This document shows positions 26,001 through 37,300 of a stretch of 64,000 bases of DNA, in pieces (position 1 is the stretch's first letter; each line of letters opens with the position of its first letter). The stretch is from NCBI GenBank assembly GCA_020086605.1, contig JACBWW010000016.1, forward strand, positions 18,666,412 to 18,730,411. Reading direction: 5' to 3'. This stretch comes from Lanius collurio (lineage: Eukaryota; Chordata; Aves; Passeriformes; Laniidae). Below the pieces are notes generated by a model, which saw nothing but the letters and a program-made list of their open reading frames with translations, searched no databases and was not told the DNA's origin. A program made the position numbers and the translations under genes.

Positions 26001-29000
26001 TGTGTGAAGTCATACTGGGAAACAGAGAGAGGCACCCTATTCCCTGCTCCACAGGAGCTTACCAGGTGATCCTGCACCACCTCCAGTTCTGCCACTCTTG
26101 GACTAAGTTCCTTGTGATTCTCAGCCAATGGATTTCAGAATATCAGAGGAATCTGGCTGTTTCTGCAGTACCAAACACGCCTCTTGCAGGGGCTGCAAAG
26201 TGTTACTTCACCTGCTTTGCTGTGGAGCATTGCTGTCCCAGCCACCATGAGTTGCTTCCCCATGGCTGTTGTCATCTTCAGAGGGACCCAGAGAGAATCA
26301 AATGAAGTGAACAAGCTCTTACTGCAACTCCTCCATCTCTTCTGCCTGTTGGTGCATTATTACTGAGTCTGCACCTTGCTGGGGGTACCAATGGTCACAG
26401 CTCACACCACCTTTACCGTGGAGCATCACCATGAACGTGCTAATTCACTGCTTGGATCATAGGGCTGATGTGATGTTCACTTCCTTGGTGTTTTTCAGAC
26501 CCTCATTTCATTTGTACTCCAAACTTGAGACATCTTTCCAGAAAAGCAATACCCAGAGTCCTAATACAAGCTACAAATACATCTCTTCATGTCTTAAATT
26601 CATTAAAAAACACTCTTATAAAAAGATTTACTTCCAGGGTTTCTACCCAGACTTCTTCATAGAGTTGGCAAAGTACATTATGTAACAGCTAAATCTTCAT
26701 TAGTTATATCTGTTTGCTTTGTGCCTTCATGACAATGATGAAAGCTGTAAATAAGTATATTGTCCTATCCTAACAAGGATAGCGTATCCATCAATAAGGA
26801 CACTTACTCTGCTGAGATCTTTGCAAGGCTGTAAAGGGGAGTAAATTAAAGGAAGAACAACATCCTTCATCTAAAGCGTCCTTGTTCTGTCACTTAATGT
26901 TTTACCCTTGCTAATATTTTTCAAAGTCTGGCTATTAGTCAAAAAAGTCACTCAGTAAATGTGACATTTTTTCCAGCAGAAGTCTGATTGGTCCTAGAAT
27001 GATTCTTCTAGGCATCCATTGCTGGAAGTGTGACCTGAAACTCCTTCTGTTTCTTCTCACCTTAATTTCCCAGCAGTCACAGGAGTTTCCTAGTGGGATG
27101 TGTGGGGATGGAAGGGGAAACCAGAGGAGGTCATTCAGCTGAACAGGGAGGTGCAAATCCTTGTTTGGGGTAGCAAATGAGTTGTCTGGATAAAGGCAGC
27201 CAGGATGAGACTCCACTCTCAGTAGTGCCCACCTCAGCCTGGACAGACTGGTTGGTAACACCATGCTTAGCCCAAGGTCTCCTCTCACTAAACTCACTCA
27301 ACTGAGATCCCCCTTAGGTGCAGCAAAAGCTGTGTGGTAACTTGAAACTGCCCTGTGAACTTGAAACTGGGCTGTGTGTCAGGCTGTCCTTGGTCCATAG
27401 GCAGATGCCAGGGTTATGGGCCCACAGTGCTCAGGCAGGAGCTACAGGTGATCTCTGGGAGATGGTAAGGAGGGGTAAGAGATGGTCAGTGCCACTTTCT
27501 GGGAGAGATCCACGCTCCCAGCTCCCTGCCAAGGGAGCCCAAACATGGGAAACACATCCCATGTGAGCCCACCTGCGCTGCATGGCTGGAACTGAGTCCA
27601 CGCACCCTGCACAGGGAGCTCTGCCCATCCCCAGGATCAGAGAGGAGCAGTTTCCAGCACACAGAGCTGTGAGCTTTCCCCTGATGTGACAGTGCTCCAA
27701 GCAGCCTGACAAGGTACCGAGGTTCCCACTGAAACCAGCAGCTTCCCTGGCTCCTCTGCGTGGCATTTTATCCCTGCCTCAGCCCAGGTATCCCTGGCTC
27801 ACCTGGGTTAAACAAACAAACAAAAGTGATGCAAGGAGTCTTGAAGTGATGGACTGGCTCCAGGTTTATGGGACAGTCCAGGAGTGAAAATCAGAGTGTG
27901 GCCTGCAGAGGGAAGAAAAGAGCTGTGGTAGCACCACTGTGCTTCCCGGGGGTCTGCTTCCCACTGCTCCTCTGGAGCAGGCTCTGAGCTGAATAGCTGC
28001 TTTTAAACATTAAATACATTCAGAACCCATTCATATCAAACCAAAATTAAACTGCTGGATTTCATTCAAGAGTCATTCCCCTGAGAAAGGGCCGAGAAGA
28101 AAATAATGGTTAGCTGAATGCCTCACCCATTCAGAACACAGGAAAATCCCCTAGGAGGAAAGGTAAGGAGCGAGGCTGGGCTATTGCCTCACCTCATTGC
28201 ATTGGTATCTGTGTATAAGCCAATTTCCCAACCCATTTAGAAATTCACTAATTGTCATTGGAACTATTTGCTGATGACAGTGAAGTAGCTTGGTAATGAA
28301 GAGGAAGTCCATTTATTCGTTAGCATTTGTGAAAATAATTGCCTGTCACTCCACCGAACACCCTTTGCTCCAGAAACACTTGCTCTTCAGCACCTTTTTG
28401 TTTTTTCTGAGCTGCACACTTTGAAACACCACTTACAATTTCCAGCCTCTGAAGGGCTCATTCTCAGCTGCTGTGACAGGAGTGAGGGTGAACACCCCAC
28501 AAGGGGACACTAAACAGCCTGTCACTTCTGCTGCAAGGAGAGGAGAGTGTATTGCCTGTGCTGCAGGGTCTGGCTGCCTGGTTGCAGCTCCCAGGTACTG
28601 CTGAAACCTTGGGTTTTACAGGGCTGCTGCAACTCTGCAGCCTGCCCCATACCTCTGCTGGCCATCACTGCAGGGCTGGGAGAAGCCATGGGTGCAGGGC
28701 TCCTGACCATGGGTCTGTCTCTGGCCAAGGGGACAAGGTGGCTCCAGAGACACCATGTGAGATTCAGGGGCTGTCTTCTGTCCCCTGTTTGCTAGCCCTG
28801 CTCTCAGCCTTCACCAAGACAACAAAAAGACTGCATGAAGCTGGGAATGCACCAGGAAGTGAGCCCTGGAGGGAGGAGGAATGGTTTTTTGGAAGGCAGA
28901 GGAGTGATGTCTCAGGAGGGGAGGGACGGGGAGAGGATGGAGATCTGTGTTCCTCAGCTCTCTGTGCCAATTGCCCCCCAAGAGCCAGCACCTGATCCTG

Positions 29001-30569
29001 CTGTGGGTGACACCCCACAACGGCTTTGTGCCCTTGCTCATGAGCTCACCCCTCTGTATCACACCTGGCACTTCCTCTGCCACTTCCACCCTCCCACCAA
29101 CACAGGTAACATAAACCAACTCCTTCCTTCACTTTGGGCAAGCAAAATTCTGCGTTGCCCTCGTGGCCAAAAGGCTCTGAGCCCTCTGCCTGCTGGGGAG
29201 GGTGGGTTTGCTGCAGCAGGGAAACAGCCACATTTGAGGTGCCTTGCCAGGTCTCTGGAGAAAAGTGGGACACCACTTGAATTAACAGAGATCTGCCAGA
29301 TCACACCTGCTGGGCTTATGCTGCTGTCATATCTTTCCCTCCAAGGGCCACTTGTTTGTTTGTCAGCTCTGATGAATTTTTATTGTTTCCTGGGTATGTG
29401 AATTCCCACACCCATTCCCAGGGCAAGGAGCACAGCATCTGCAGGGTGTGGATGGCCACCAGTGTTGACTTAGCAGTGCATGGAGCAGGAGATAAACGCT
29501 GTCCTGCTGCTGGGACCCAGGGGTGCCCTGCACTGGGCACCTGCTTCGTGCCTGGGGCTGCTGCAGCAGGGCTGGGAGCCAGAGGAGCCACATCACAGCA
29601 GGAAGTGTCATCCCCTGGATGTGGCCACGTCCCCAGGGAGGAGCACACCTCTGCAGCTTGTCCTGGAACGGGAAGCTGAGCAACTCCTGCCCGAACAGGA
29701 TTGGGAAGTGAGAGAAGGACTGCCACAAGTGCACTCAAGGTATCGTCCATGTTTGAGGTGCAGCTGCTGCAATCCTGCCCAGCAATTGGGCTGGCCACTG
29801 CAGTTTGGGGTGATCCAGGCTATGCAATAACACCTAACAACATCCTGCTGCCATAAGCCTGTGTCATTCCAGTATGTTCAATGGACTGGTGGTAGCTCAT
29901 GGCTGTTGGGAATGGCTTACTGGATATATTTACAGCCCCAGGGGGAAAAGTTTCAAGTGTTTCCAAGTGTTAATTGCTGCAGATACAGCACCATGGGAAG
30001 GTGGGGTAAAGGGCTGGGTAAGACAGGTACTTGGGGTTGGGCTTCCCATGCAGGAGAGGATTCCTGGTTCGGGAAGTCTGGAGACACTGGCTGTATTTGC
30101 TTCTTGGGCAGGTATTTAATACATTTTAGGATTAGGTGACTGTCTTTTGCTTTCGGGTGCTGAGGTGTTAAGAGGGAGAAGTGTGTGGGTGAGTGTAAAT
30201 CAGCTCTGTGCAGGGAGAGACGTCTGTTTATACCTGGGGATTTAGGCTTCCAGATATTTAATTTCTGATAACTGTACTTCAGCTTGTTGGAACATTTCAG
30301 TCTTGAAAAGCCTCTTGTGGATAATGAGCCTACAGGGAGGCACTGACTGGGGAGCAGGGGTGGATGGGGACCTCAAGTTACCAGTGCAATTAATGAGCAA
30401 GGAGGTAGCCAGCATTTGCAAGAAAACTCTAGGAGAGAGGGGAATAAAACAAAGTGAGAGAGAGGTTTTGTTGCCTCCCTTGAAACCAAGATCAAGCAAA
30501 GCTTACCTGAGTTTTAAATGTCCCATGTGATATGTCATGGGGTGAGGGACCACAGATGGTGGAATTTGG
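20002..30569. other. Intergenic, no gene seen; GC-rich patches
   Basis: It holds purine-rich sequence (about 22,030-22,090), a CpG-richer patch (22,660-22,870) and GC-rich stretches at 28,500-29,800. The longest open frame is 211 codons (22,438-23,073), low in complexity and without known motifs. The sequence at 28,010-28,330 is AT-richer and could be a conserved element. Confidence 0.7.
22685..22702 (-). promoter_or_regulatory. CTCF-like motif in a GC-rich patch
   Basis: The block gccatctgctgg resembles the reverse complement of the CTCF core. It lies in the most CpG-rich patch of the upstream region (about 22,660-22,870). No transcript start or exon is visible. Confidence 0.3.
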
Positions 30570-30960
30570 GGGATGTAGGAGATGGTTCTGCTTTGAGGTT
30601 TGGAGTCTGCCTGGAGAAGGCTCTGGAGTGGCTCTGCCAGCCCCAGCAGGAACTTTTTATGATCCTCCCAAAGCTGTCCCAACAAAGGAGCAGAGGTGTG
30701 GTGTGACCCATTCTCTGTGCCCTGGTTTGGGGGGTTGGTGCTGGAGGTGCCCCCCTTGTCTGCAAACCAGGATGAGAAATGTCCCTGCTTCACAGTTTGC
30801 TGTGTGACAGGGTCCAGCCTCCTCCTCCTTCCTGCCCATGTCCTGGGACACAGGGCTCCTACTGGGGCTGGCAGAGCCATTATTCCAGGGCTGGCTGTGG
30901 GGCACAAGCCTTCTCCAGGCAGATCCCAGACCTCAAAGCAGAACCATTTCCTACATCCCA
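30570..30960. repeat. Imperfect inverted repeat just upstream of SLC5A9
   Basis: The left arm (30,570-30,651) and the reverse complement of the right arm (30,858-30,960) agree over about 53 bases with about five mismatches, share atggttctgctttgaggt, then after a roughly 20-base insertion in the right arm agree again over about 22 bases (ggctctgccagccccag). The spacer is about 206 bases. The origin is not recognised; it may be two opposed copies of one repeat. Confidence 0.8.
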
Positions 30961-31157
30961 GTGGGTGTCACCAATGGGTAAATGGGAAGGAGAAAGGACC
31001 ACTGGTAAATGGACACGAGGGGGAATGGGAGGAATCCTCACACTACAGAGCCATGTGGTGGCCCTCACTGATGAACCATGGAGACCACGTTCCTGCTGGG
31101 AAATGTTAGCCACTGTCCTGCCTGGCTTCTGCTCCCCACTCACACCTTCTTCACCCT

Positions 31158-31170
31158 GTTAATTATTACA
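31158..31170 (+). promoter_or_regulatory. HNF1-like binding site upstream of SLC5A9
   Basis: GTTAATTATTACA matches 10 of the 12 defined bases of the HNF1 consensus GTTAATNATTAAC. It lies 72-84 bases before the chosen start codon. HNF1 factors drive SGLT1, SGLT2 and many other gut and kidney transporter genes, so the place fits. No TATA box is obvious and the transcription start is not visible. Confidence 0.5.
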
Positions 31171-31179
31171 AGGGAAACA

Positions 31180-31212
31180 ATGAAGGCCAACGTGCACCAA
31201 AGTCCAGCGTGA
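31180..31212 (+). other. Short upstream reading frame before SLC5A9
   Basis: ATG at 31,180 (A at -3) opens a 10-codon frame ending in TGA at 31,210-31,212, 29 bases before the SLC5A9 start and in another frame. If the transcript begins upstream of 31,180 it could reduce translation of the main frame. Whether it is transcribed is unknown. Confidence 0.4.
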
Positions 31213-31241
31213 GTGAGAAAATCAGCAGTGTGCTCACAGCC

Positions 31242-31370
31242 ATGAGCCAGCCGACCATGGCCACCACGGAGCTGCCTGGGCTGCCAGGGGACACGGCAGC
31301 AGCCTTTGCAGTGGCAGACATCATCGTGGTGGTTCTGTACTTCGCCTTTGTCCTCGCTCTCGGCATATGG
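31242..31370 (+). CDS. SLC5A9: SLC5A9 coding exon 1 (residues 1-43)
   Basis: Holds the extracellular N-terminus and the first helix (residues 24-43, [20 protein letters not shown]). I chose the ATG at 31,242, which has a purine at -3. A second in-frame ATG at 31,257 (residue 6) has a stronger context (A at -3, G at +4), so the protein may start five residues later. The frame stays open upstream of 31,242 but without an ATG nearby. The donor is TGG|gtgagt, phase 0. Confidence 0.9.
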
Positions 31371-34300
31371 GTGAGTCCCTCAGGGGGCCAGGGTAGGGTC
31401 TGCCTGACCCAGAGAGGCCTTGTTGCTTCCTGGACCCCTTCTGGGTACAAAGGGGTTTGTCTGCAAATGGCATCCTCTGCACAACTCACGCAGGGCCTAC
31501 TGGGCAAATTTGGGGGTGATGGGGATCCTTCTGTGAGCCCTCATATGGGGACCCCATATGGGGACAACTGTGGGATCATTCCCTGGAGGTAGTTCTGGGA
31601 ATGATGCTCAACTCACAACTGGATGTGGACAGGCAGGAGGCAAAAGAAAAGCCAGGGCTGTGCTGGAGAAGACTGAAATGGACCTTAAAAGCTTTGGAAC
31701 AATTGCTGCTAATTATTTGTTTGTGTTGCTTGGTGAGGGCCTCTGTCCCAGACACCTACTGAGTTCTGCTTGGCTGAACTGTCTCTTCTTTCCCAGTTGG
31801 TACATTCATGGAGAAGTCACCAAACAGATCCAAGCAGCTTCTTTCCAAAGCACGACTATCAGAAACCTGCACAAAGAGAGGCAGAAGCAGTGGGTGAAGC
31901 CTGGCATACTTAACAATCCATAAAATTATTTTGGAGCTGATGATGAGGCCAGGCATTGAGGATTGTCCTGGCTTGGTCTGACTCGAGGGTGGGTGAATGG
32001 AGGAAAACATTTTTCCTCTTCTTTTTCCTGTGCTTCCAGTCATCGACACGAGCGAGCCGGGGGACCATTGGAGGCTATTTTCTGGCTGGACGATCCATGA
32101 CTTGGTGGCCTGTGAGTGAAATGCTTCCCTCTGTTTCTCATGGTTTGAAAGCAATTCCAGATGTAAGAGCAGGTCTGGTGAGGGGACCCAGTCGTTACAT
32201 GTGCTGACTGTAGTCTTGAGATGAAGGGGACAGATGAAGGATCCATAAGGAACTATCCCATACATCTTTGCTGATGGGCTGCAGCTTGGAGCTGCCAGGC
32301 CAAAAGGGTAGCTCAGCATCTTCAAGGGTTTCCAACTCTCAGTTTCTGTGTTAAAGGCAGCAATAAAAATGTTCCCATTGATGAAAGTTAGGGAATGCTG
32401 GCTGCCTTGCTGGGTTTGAAAGTTTTTGGCCTCAACTCACCACTGATGTTCCCAAGTTAAGAGAGCATTAGTTAATCTAGGAATGTGTCATCCAGTGAAA
32501 AGCATTTAGACACTGAATTAAAAATAATCCCAAATCCCAGGACTTTCTAGCCCTTGCTATTTAGAGCAGAGTTGAGTTTATTGACTAATGGTGTAAAGGA
32601 TATACAATTCAAACCACTGAAGTATAAATCCTCTCTGAGAAAGAAAATACAATCTATTGAAGGTGCCTTTTCTTGGGAGTGAAAGGTACACATAAAGATA
32701 ATTTAAAGTTTGAAAGGAACAAAAATCCACAGGAATAAAGATTCTTCTTAGCCAATGCCAGGCTCTAGAACCATATATCTCTCCAGTGAGTCGTGGGTAA
32801 CGGAATGCACTTCTCTACCAAAACACAGTTTTTTTCTTTTCTTCCTTTAGCTGTGCATTGCCCATAAATTCACTAGGCTAGATTTTCAGCCTCTTCCACC
32901 AGAGACACATACACCTCTCTAAAATCTGTCATTTCTTAAATGTTCTTTATACTTCTCTCTCAAGTAAATGACACTTAATGGAAAAGCTTAGCTTGATGGT
33001 TTTCTCTAATGACGAGAGGGAAAATTAAAAGATACTAAAATTGAATATTTTTTCCTCAATCTTCTTCTTTTAAACAAGATTTCTGTTGGTTGGTTTTTTG
33101 GTTTTTTTTTGTGTTTGTTTGGGTTTTTTTGTTGTTTGTTTGTTTTTATATTAAAAAAGCTCCCAAACAAATCCCAAAACATTCTCACTGCTTTTGGCTC
33201 CAACCACAGGTGGCTACAGCAGCTATTGGACACAGGTCAGCTCTTGGCTCCTCTGAACTGTTTTAGGTTCAGAGCAACCTCTGCTGCTGTTCACTTCCCA
33301 GATTTGTTTGTCAGAGCTGATTCCACCTCTGCAGCTCTCCTGCAGGCTCAGCTCCTTGTGGCCTTTACCTTGAGTATGACCTGCACTTTATTATTGTTTT
33401 TACAAGAGTGACAGGTTTCAGCCTCAATAAGCCCTGATATTAAATTGCTGCACCTCTGCAATTTATCTTCTGTATTTCTGTGTCCGATCTACATATCAGG
33501 AAAACTGCTCACATTTCTTGGGAGCACCAGTTGCAAAGTCCTGTTGCAGCAGCTTCTTTAATCAAGAGTTTTGTCAGACAGACAAGAAGACAGAGGCAGT
33601 GTGGGTGTTGATGTCATACTAATGTTTTACTTTGCCCAAAGTTTACAGCATCCATCATTCTTTGTTTCACATGAGGCAGTACTAAGGAGAGGAAAGCTCC
33701 TCGTAGGTGGTGTGCCTAAAAGCAAACTGTAGGATGAAAGGGCTTGACTTGTCCTTTGGGTAGTTTTGCATTTGACCCTGAGAGAGGTTTGATGTTGGCA
33801 TGCAGAAAGGAGGTGAGGCTTCGTGCCAGTAAAAGCAGTAATGAAGTCAGATAGCCTTTGCCCTGTTTAAAGAGCCCTGGAGCTGGCATTCTTCCAGTTT
33901 GGGTGTCAATGAGTCATGGCAGGGACAGCCTACCCTGCCCACAGCCTGCAGTTAAAGTTAACCTGAAGCAAGAGCATTTTCCAGCCTGCTGCAAAGCTCC
34001 ATGGCTTTGAAGCTCCCTTAGGCAGAGAGCACAAAGACCTGCGTGCTCCTGGCACGTCCATGCTGCGGTTCAGGAATCTCCTCCCGCAGCAGGAGCTCCA
34101 AGAGAGCACTCCTGTCACCATGGCTGTGTGAACCAGCACCACACATGTTCAGAGCAAGACTCAAAAGAGGCTGTCAGCAAGACATGGGGAGGTAGAGCAA
34201 GGGTCAGCAGGGTCAGAGATGGCACCACGCTGACTGATTAACAAGGGAATGGAGAAATCTGTCATGTTTCATGGACACTGAGGGATCTGTGGTGTCACCA

Positions 34301-37300
34301 GGCTCCCCTCCCTCTGCTGTGTCTCTGTAACAGGAGAACCCCTGGCAAAGTGAGCCCTGATTCTGAGATTCAGCTTTGTACTGGAGTGGGGGCAGTGGAA
34401 GGGAGCAGGAAAATGCTTTAAGATATAAAAATGCAGGGTTTTTTTAGAGGCAAAGGAAAACTCAACTCTCTATTAGCACCCAGCTGACTAACTACAGGGA
34501 GATGAGATCCTGGGGAAAGAGAGTTCCTGGCGAAAACACTTGGACTGATACAGAAGTTGCTCAAAGTGACTTTCTCAGTTTTTTCCCTGTGCCCTGTGTT
34601 TCAGATTGGAGCCTCCCTGATGTCGAGCAACGTGGGCAGTGGTTTATTCATTGGCCTGGCAGGCACTGGAGCAGCTGGGGGCCTTGCTGTTGGGGGCTTT
34701 GAGTGGAACGTAAGAGTCAGTTCTGTTGTCAACTAAGATGTCACTGTTTACAAAGGGACTGGGGCTTCTCTCCAAAATCAGGTGTTTAACAGTATCAGCA
34801 GCAACACGTGCTCAGCTCTCAAGAGAGAAGTCTCCAGACATTCTGACAGCCTTGGAACATGAGATCTTTATTTTAGTTTAAGTGGAATTCACTAGAATTA
34901 TTAGTTCTGACCTTATCAGTGGTACACGGCCTTATTTTTAAGCTTTAGTCTACACTCATGAAGATTAAAATAAAAGATAATGCTGGAAATGTGCTTGGAT
35001 AATCACAAGATTCTGGGTACAGGGAGTTAAAAAAAAGGCAAAAAGAAGCAGCATCTGCTCCTATATTCAGTGTAAATCCATGAGAATCAGCAACACTCTC
35101 TTCAGCTGGCAGCTGGCAAAGTGTGGCATCTCTGAGGTGAACATCTGGGTGAGAAGGCAGGTCTCGTTCTGCCCTGTTGAAGTGGCCTGGAAAATTGCCA
35201 CTGACACCACACAGAGCATGAAAAGCAGGCCCTTGGTGTGTGATGTTAATGAAATTTCTCAGCTGATGAGGAGGGAGATTAGTGCCAGCCTCACAAGAAG
35301 CATCACACACTTAACTCTGAATCTCTTGCCTACCTCAGCAATGTTAATAGTGCCAGGTACCTGCCAAGCACAGGCAGGGCCCACCAAAAGCTCTTTCCTG
35401 AGGTGTGTATTCACTGAACTGTTTTTTTCTAGACCATTAAGGTCACCTTTAAATCCTTGGAGAAGAAGACAGAGAGTGTGTTCAGCCTAGAGCATGTAGG
35501 ACATAAAATATTGCTATATTTTAAGGAAATCTATTCAAGTCACTTTAGAAGCTCATGAAGACAAGATTGTGTTTCAGGGCAAATCCAGCTTCATGAGTTC
35601 AGATTAATTTATTTCAGATTGGAAAGAGAACTTAGATATGCCATTACTCTCTCCCTTTGCCATGGGACATCGCTCAGCTGGAGGGATCATATGAGCATCT
35701 TTCACTGCAGCCAGTCTCTGCCACTGCAGGAGCCACGGCTGTTCTCCTCAATCAGTCACAATCTCTGCACATAGGAATCAGTTTCTTCTCTGAAAACCTG
35801 AATAACTGATTAAAATAAATGTAAGGATGAAAGATAATGACCTGAGACAACCAGGAGGTGAGGTTTGATAATCCAATGGCTTTCATTTACCTTTAAGTTC
35901 TCTTGTTTGGGCTTTTGCTGGGAATCAGAGAAAAAATACATGATGGGAAATGCCTTTGCACTTTCCAAAAGACTCTTCACCTGTGGCAAAGCAACTAAAG
36001 TGCCTCTTTATCTACCAGTGACAGGAGCACATCTGCGCCAGCCTGCAAGGAGAACATCCCAGCAGAGTCTTGCTGTTGCTTATTTTTATGCTCCGCAGGG
36101 ACAGTCTGCTGCCTCAGCCTCATCACTTGCTAATCAAGCAACAAACAGATGCTCCCATCCTGCTCTGAATCCCTTAACTCTTCACTGCCACAGCATCAGT
36201 GGTTTCAGAGGCCACCAAACACATCACCATCTTTCAGAGAACTAGAGCAACAAAATATATCACCTTGCTCTAAAGACCAGGGGATGGAAGAGGATGTGAC
36301 AGAGAAACATAGGGCTCAGGAGGAGATCTTCAAAAGAGTCTAATTGAATTGTAATAATTCTGCCAGCTGCTGGCTCATCTTCTGAGCAGGGAGAAAAAAT
36401 CAGTTTGCTTCTCAAACACATTGCATGGCACTGAACCTTTCTGCTTTCTTAGGATGGCCACTGAGAGAACAGGGGAAAAAGCTGTTCCCGTGTGTTGAAT
36501 CCTGTGCCTTTATTCTCTGTCTCTTTAACAGGCCACCTGGGCACTGCTGGCTCTTGGCTGGATCTTTGTGCCTGTTTACATCGCAGCAGGAGTGGTCACC
36601 ATGCCCGAGTACCTGCAGAAGAGGTTTGGAGGGCAGAGGATACAAATCTACATGTCCGTGCTGTCCCTGATTCTCTATATATTCACCAAGATATCCGTAG
36701 GTATCCAACTGAACACAACCCTTGTGTGTAGGGCAGAGATAGGGCAGGGATGCTCAGAGAGAGCTCAGATGTCCTTGAAAGGGCCAGCTCAGCTCCCAGG
36801 AACAGCAGCAGGGTGTTAGTGTGCTGCTCCTGCCTCAGTATTGATCATGGAGACCTTTCCTAAGAGAGAGACAGAGCCCTCATTAAACAGCAACGCACAC
36901 TGAGAACTTTACAGGGATGTGCAGTTAATTACTAAACAGTGTAAGTACCACGGGCTGTCTGCATACTTTTCTTCTTCTATCACATCAAACTTTGGGCAAC
37001 AGAGGAAAGGCAACATTACCCCATCTGAAAATTTGGCTGGCTGCATCTTTTAGAGATGAAATTCTCTTAAATTATTGAAAACCTGCTGTTGTTCTTGTAG
37101 CTGAGTTTTCAGTATTAGGTATTTTATGGTTGTTCCTCTCTCTTTTTCTCACTTGTGTTACACAAAAAGGGTACAGTGAAAGGGAGGTAAGTTCTGGCTT
37201 AAGACAAAACTCAGCATCTTTTCTGGATTGCTTGTAGCATTGTACCCTGCTGGTAACCAAAAACCAGAGTAGCCTGTTGGGTATTTCCCTCTTTTAAATG

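Noticed and set aside
28835..29401. 188-codon open frame on the + strand
   Set aside because: No recognisable motif, overlapping frames on the other strand, composition of GC-rich non-coding DNA.
31209..31241. GTG at 31,209 as the SLC5A9 start
   Set aside because: Vertebrate genes start at ATG. The in-frame ATG at 31,242 is the first one and fits the N-terminal length of the family.
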